NCBI GenBank assembly: GCA_963535465.1
Contig: CAUSWF010000003.1
Coordinates: 60,601-124,600, forward strand
DNA: 64,000 bases
From: CAUSWF01 sp963535465
Lineage (GTDB): Bacteria; Bacillota_I; Bacilli_A; RF39; UBA660
Reading direction: 5' to 3'
The position numbers and the translations under genes are program-made. Shown in pieces: positions 61,215 to 64,000 of the stretch. Position 1 is the first letter of the stretch; the number at the start of each line of letters is the position of its first letter. The notes under the pieces were generated by a model. It was not told the DNA's origin. It was given only the letters and a program-made list of their open reading frames with translations, and did no database searches.

Positions 61215-61232
61215 TATGGCAAGAACTTGTCA
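61215..61232 (+). promoter_or_regulatory. Hairpin in the rpmE leader
   Basis: ATGGCAAG / CTTGTCAT can pair over eight bases (one G-U) in the leader, about 20 bases before the L31 start. It could be part of an autoregulatory leader; no known class recognised. Confidence 0.3.
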
Positions 61233-61251
61233 TGGCGGAAGGAGTACTAAT

Positions 61252-61467
61252 ATGAAAAAAAATATACATCCAAATTATCAAGATTGCGTAGTAACATGTG
61301 CATGTGGAAATACATTCAATGCTAAATCTACAAAATCAGAAATAACTGTAGAAGTTTGTTCTGAATGTCATCCATTTTATACTGGAAAACAAAACAGAGC
61401 ATCTCGTACAGGACGTGTTGATAAATTCAATAAGAAGTATGGTTATACACAAAAAGAAAATGCATAA
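61252..61467 (+). CDS. rpmE: Ribosomal protein L31, zinc-binding form
   Basis: 50S protein. From ATG 61252 (GGAAGGAG upstream) 71 residues: MKKNIHPNYQDCVVTCACGN, TKSEITVEVCSECHPFYTGK, NRASRTGRVDKFNKKYG. The CAC and CSEC cysteines are those of the zinc-containing L31 type. Single gene after murA with stop codon forming the terminator loop. Confidence 0.96.
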   Translation: MKKNIHPNYQDCVVTCACGNTFNAKSTKSEITVEVCSECHPFYTGKQNRASRTGRVDKFNKKYGYTQKENA

Positions 61468-61480
61468 TGCATTTTTCTTT
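61457..61480 (+). terminator. Terminator of rpmE
   Basis: Stem AAAATGCA / TGCATTTT with the stop TAA exactly as the loop (61465-61467), followed by TC and T-run. Confidence 0.75.
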
Positions 61481-61556
61481 TGTTATATACAATTAAAAGG
61501 CTACTCAGTAGTTTTTTTTATTACAATTATATTGTATAATGAATTAGAGGGATAAT

Positions 61557-61997
61557 ATGAGAATAGGTATAGCTAGTGACCATAGAGGTTACAAATTAAA
61601 AGAACAACTAAAGCACATGTTAGATTATGAATTTATAGACTACGGAACATATTCTGAAGAATCATGTGATTATCCAGACTTTGCTTTTAAATTAGGAGAA
61701 GCAGTAAGAGATAATAAAGTAGATTTTGGTGTAGCAATATGTGGGTCTGGTATAGGCATAAGTATTGCCTGCAACAAAGTAAAAGGCATAAGATGTGCAA
61801 AAGTAGATAACGAAGAAGACGCAATATACACAAGAGAAGATAATGATGCAAACATAGTAGCCTTCACTTCAGAAAAAACAATAGAAGAAGCAGAACTTAT
61901 AGTTAATAATTTTATAAATACTAATTTCTCTAACCTAGAAAAGCATCAAAGAAGAATTGATAAAATAAAAGATTATGAGGATTTAAATGAAAAGTAA
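61557..61997 (+). CDS. rpiB: Ribose-5-phosphate isomerase B
   Basis: Interconverts ribose-5-P and ribulose-5-P (RpiB/LacAB family). 146 residues: MRIGIASDHRGYKLKEQLK, DYGTYSEESCDYPDFAFK, the catalytic-cysteine loop VAICGSGIGISIACNKVKG and RCAKVDNEEDA. Agrees with ywlF near upp-atp genes in B. subtilis. TATAAT at 61535. Overlaps the next gene by 11 bases. Confidence 0.95.
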   Translation: MRIGIASDHRGYKLKEQLKHMLDYEFIDYGTYSEESCDYPDFAFKLGEAVRDNKVDFGVAICGSGIGISIACNKVKGIRCAKVDNEEDAIYTREDNDANIVAFTSEKTIEEAELIVNNFINTNFSNLEKHQRRIDKIKDYEDLNEK

Positions 61998-62181
61998 GTA
62001 TTTTTTATACATATTTGTAATAATGTTAACGATATGGAGTATGGATTCTATAAATATTAATGCAATATTTAAGAAAAATAGAAGATATCAAGCATTAACA
62101 TTTTATCTATTACTAATATTAGGAATAGCATATTTAGTTACTAACTTCATAATAGATGTAACAACATCATTTGGAATATAG
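61987..62181 (+). CDS. DUF1146 small membrane protein (YwzB-like)
   Basis: A 64-residue membrane protein: helix 1 (FLYIFVIMLTIWSMDSI), cytoplasmic INAIFKKNRRYQALTFYLLL, helix 2 and the tail VTNFIIDVTTSFGI. The pattern of two helices with an L-x-A-R-x-Q-type loop (here RRYQAL) and SNFI-like ending fits DUF1146/YwzB. Function unknown. Stop-start spacing of 8 bases to tagO-like gene. Confidence 0.75.
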   Translation: MKSKYFLYIFVIMLTIWSMDSININAIFKKNRRYQALTFYLLLILGIAYLVTNFIIDVTTSFGI

Positions 62182-62189
62182 GAGATATT

Positions 62190-63296
62190 ATGAAAAACGA
62201 ATTAATTAAAGCAATGATAATAGTATTAACATCTTTTGTAGCATCAGCTATAATTATGATATTTATGAAAAAAATTGCTAAACACTTAGGAGCAATAGAT
62301 ATGCCAAGAGAAGAAGAAGAACACAGGCATATACATAAAAAAGCTACTCCAAAATTAGGAGCGGTTGGAATATATTTAGCATTTTTAATAGGGTTTATGT
62401 TGTTTGGAGAGCAAAGTACTAGAATGAATTCTATACTAATAGCAACATTTATTATAATATTAACAGGTATATCTGATGACATAAAACCAATACGAGCAAG
62501 AAACAAATTATTAGGACATATAATTGCTGCTTCAATTATAGTATTTTATGGAAAAATATTGCTAACAGGAGTACAAGTATTTGGGTTTGTAATAGATTTT
62601 GGATTGTTTGCATATCCTTTGACAATATTATTCTTAGTAGCATGTACAAATATAATAAGTTTAATAGATGGATTAGATGGATTAAGTGGAGGAATATGTA
62701 CTATATTTTATATATCAGTACTAATACTAGGATTCTTCCAATGGAGAATGGGAACTCTAGTAATGATATTAGGGTTAATTATGTTAGGATCAACTCTAGG
62801 ATTCCTAGTACATAATTTTTATCCAGCATCAATATTTGCAGGTGATTGTGTAGGGTTTGAAGGATTCATGATAGGTATAATAACTCTATTAGAATTTAAA
62901 GGACTAGCATTAATATCATTCTTTATACCAGTTGCTATATTAGGAGTACCAATATTAGATACACTTTTTGCAATAATAAGAAGATTATTAAAAGGACAGC
63001 CTCCATTTAAAGCAGATAAAGAACATTTACATCACCAACTACTTGGAATGCATCTTTCACAAAGAGCAGCGGTTTTAGTAATATATTTGATAGAGTCACT
63101 ATTTGCAGGTGCATCATTGCTATATGTTTTGGCTGATAACAGTATATATGGATTGGTATTATATGGAATAATAACTGTGATAGTAATATGGTTTGTTTTA
63201 CATACTTCGATAATATCTGAAAATAGTAAAACCATAACAAAATCATTGATAAATCGAATAAAAAACATAATAAATATAAGAAAGACTAGACAATAG
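62190..63296 (+). CDS. tagO: Undecaprenyl-phosphate GlcNAc-1-phosphate transferase (TagO/WecA family)
   Basis: Membrane enzyme that starts wall teichoic acid or other polyprenol-linked glycan synthesis. 368 residues with about eleven membrane helices; motifs: MPREEEEHRHIHKKATPKLG (loop 1), GISDDIKPIRARNKL (Asp-Asp motif), LIDGLDGLSGGICTIF, FAGDCVGFEGFMIG and the HLHHQLLGMHLSQ cytoplasmic loop typical of the family. Same membrane-phosphosugar transferase superfamily as MraY. Its product in this species is inferred. Confidence 0.9.
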   Translation: MKNELIKAMIIVLTSFVASAIIMIFMKKIAKHLGAIDMPREEEEHRHIHKKATPKLGAVGIYLAFLIGFMLFGEQSTRMNSILIATFIIILTGISDDIKPIRARNKLLGHIIAASIIVFYGKILLTGVQVFGFVIDFGLFAYPLTILFLVACTNIISLIDGLDGLSGGICTIFYISVLILGFFQWRMGTLVMILGLIMLGSTLGFLVHNFYPASIFAGDCVGFEGFMIGIITLLEFKGLALISFFIPVAILGVPILDTLFAIIRRLLKGQPPFKADKEHLHHQLLGMHLSQRAAVLVIYLIESLFAGASLLYVLADNSIYGLVLYGIITVIVIWFVLHTSIISENSKTITKSLINRIKNIINIRKTRQ

Positions 63297-63304
63297 TCTT
63301 TTTT
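63281..63304 (+). terminator. Terminator of the rpiB-tagO unit
   Basis: Stem AAAGACTA / TAGTCTTT (63281-63288, 63294-63301) with the stop TAG in the 3' arm, followed by T-run. Confidence 0.75.
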
Positions 63305-63363
63305 ACTATCTAGAAAAAATATTAATTTTGTGCTATATTAAAGATACAAAAGGAGGCGATAGT

Positions 63364-63897
63364 ATGGAGTTAAGAATACATGGAAAAGAATTAAAGATTA
63401 CCCCAGCTATGAAAGATTACGTAAAGGAAAAAGTAGAGAGAATTCTAAAATATATAGATGATGCAGAGAACGTAAGAGTATCAGTAATGGCTAGTGTAAA
63501 AAAATTTAAACAAAGTGTAGAAATTACCATACCATTAAAGTCATTTATAATTAGAGCAGAGGAGACACAAGAAGATTTCTATGCAGCAGTAGATAAAGCT
63601 GTAGATAAATTGCAACGTCAAATAAGGAAACAAAAGACTCGTCTTGTTTCAAAAAAATTAAAAGAAAAAACAAATAAAGATTTTATCTTAAAAGAAATAG
63701 AAACAGTAGAAACTGAGAAAAATAAAGTAGTAAAGAGAAAGAAAATAGAAGTAAAACCAATGAATGAAGATGAAGCCATTCTTCAAATGGAATTATTAGG
63801 ACATGAATTTTATCTTTATATAGATGAAAAAACAGATAAGTCAACAGTAGTTTATAAGAGAAAAGATGGAAATTATGGAATAATAAGTGCAGAATAA
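63364..63897 (+). CDS. hpf: Ribosome hibernation promoting factor, long form
   Basis: Binds the 30S decoding region and dimerises ribosomes in stationary phase. From ATG 63364 (AAAAGGAGG upstream) 177 residues: N-terminal S30AE fold (MELRIHGKELKITPAMKDYV, TIPLKSFIIRAEETQEDFYA), a K/E-rich linker (about 105-130) and the C-terminal dimerisation domain of the long form (MNEDEAILQMELLGHEFYLY). Own -10-like TATATT upstream. In B. subtilis hpf (yvyD) precedes secA. Confidence 0.95.
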   Translation: MELRIHGKELKITPAMKDYVKEKVERILKYIDDAENVRVSVMASVKKFKQSVEITIPLKSFIIRAEETQEDFYAAVDKAVDKLQRQIRKQKTRLVSKKLKEKTNKDFILKEIETVETEKNKVVKRKKIEVKPMNEDEAILQMELLGHEFYLYIDEKTDKSTVVYKRKDGNYGIISAE

Positions 63898-63911
63898 CAA
63901 AAAAATATATT

Positions 63912-63944
63912 AAAAGGAAGAAATAGATAATACTTCCTTTTTTC
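63912..63944 (+). terminator. Terminator of hpf
   Basis: Stem AAAGGAAG / CTTCCTTT (63913-63920, 63933-63940) followed by TTTT. Beyond it, up to 64000, no feature was seen. Confidence 0.85.
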
Positions 63945-64000
63945 TTATGACAATCTAAATAAAGTCAAGTACTATTTTTAATACTTATTTTTGAAATGAA

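Overview
The window is a very AT-rich chromosomal segment centred on a replication origin. Everything left of about 33.4 kb lies on the minus strand and everything right of it on the plus strand, apart from one lemA-like gene. Genes therefore point away from an oriC placed between dnaA (minus) and rpmH (plus). Gene content and order match the Bacillus subtilis origin region closely (dnaA-dnaN-recF-gyrB-gyrA, tadA-SRP RNA-dnaX-ybaB-recR-holB-ricT, rpmH-rnpA-yidC-jag-mnmE-mnmG-rsmG-noc-parA-parB, rpsF-ssb-rpsR, rplI-dnaB), with many Bacillus genes missing between the shared ones. I infer a reduced-genome, walled member of the Bacilli, perhaps near the Erysipelotrichales/RF39/Mollicutes part of the tree. 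murA, a tagO-like gene, a DivIC-like protein and an M23 endopeptidase argue for a wall. TGA acts as a stop for at least the RDD gene and rlmH, so the code appears standard. No rRNA, tRNA, insertion sequence or CRISPR was seen.

Left arm, read outward from the origin: dnaA, dnaN, a comK homologue behind three phased Spo0A-box-like repeats, recF preceded by two tiny ORFs, gyrB, gyrA; then a 1 kb gene-free array of six perfect parS sites strictly alternating with five Noc-type sites; then the SRP RNA, tadA, and a long housekeeping run (dnaX, ybaB, recR, holB, ricT, trmN6, rsmI, pth, mfd, an unknown gene). After that come metG under a T-box leader, tatD, a 3D-domain protein, a SipW-type signal peptidase with two likely substrates, rsmA, spoVG, a divIC-like gene, tilS, ftsH, mscL, dusB, an RDD protein and a truncated lysS.

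Right arm: rpmH/rnpA/yidC/jag, mnmE/mnmG/rsmG, noc with its own promoter, parA/parB, mscS, DUF951, an AbgT-like transporter, ychF, a PgeF-like gene, rpsF/ssb/rpsR behind an S6:S18-type leader, a minimal GdpP-like phosphodiesterase, rplI, dnaB, an M23 peptidase, walJ, rlmH, ung, lemA (reverse), ywiB-like, argS, rpoE, prfA/prmC, murA, rpmE, rpiB, DUF1146, tagO-like and hpf.

The most interesting system is chromosome organisation. The window holds both ParB-family proteins (Noc and ParB) with the expected specificity residues, and a compact array carrying both of their target sites in alternation. The Noc protein lacks the N-terminal membrane helix known from B. subtilis and carries a long acidic linker. 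Second is a competence/secretion theme: comK with tandem 0A-like boxes near the origin, and a SipW/TasA-like cassette beside the 3D-domain gene at the locus of B. subtilis yabE.
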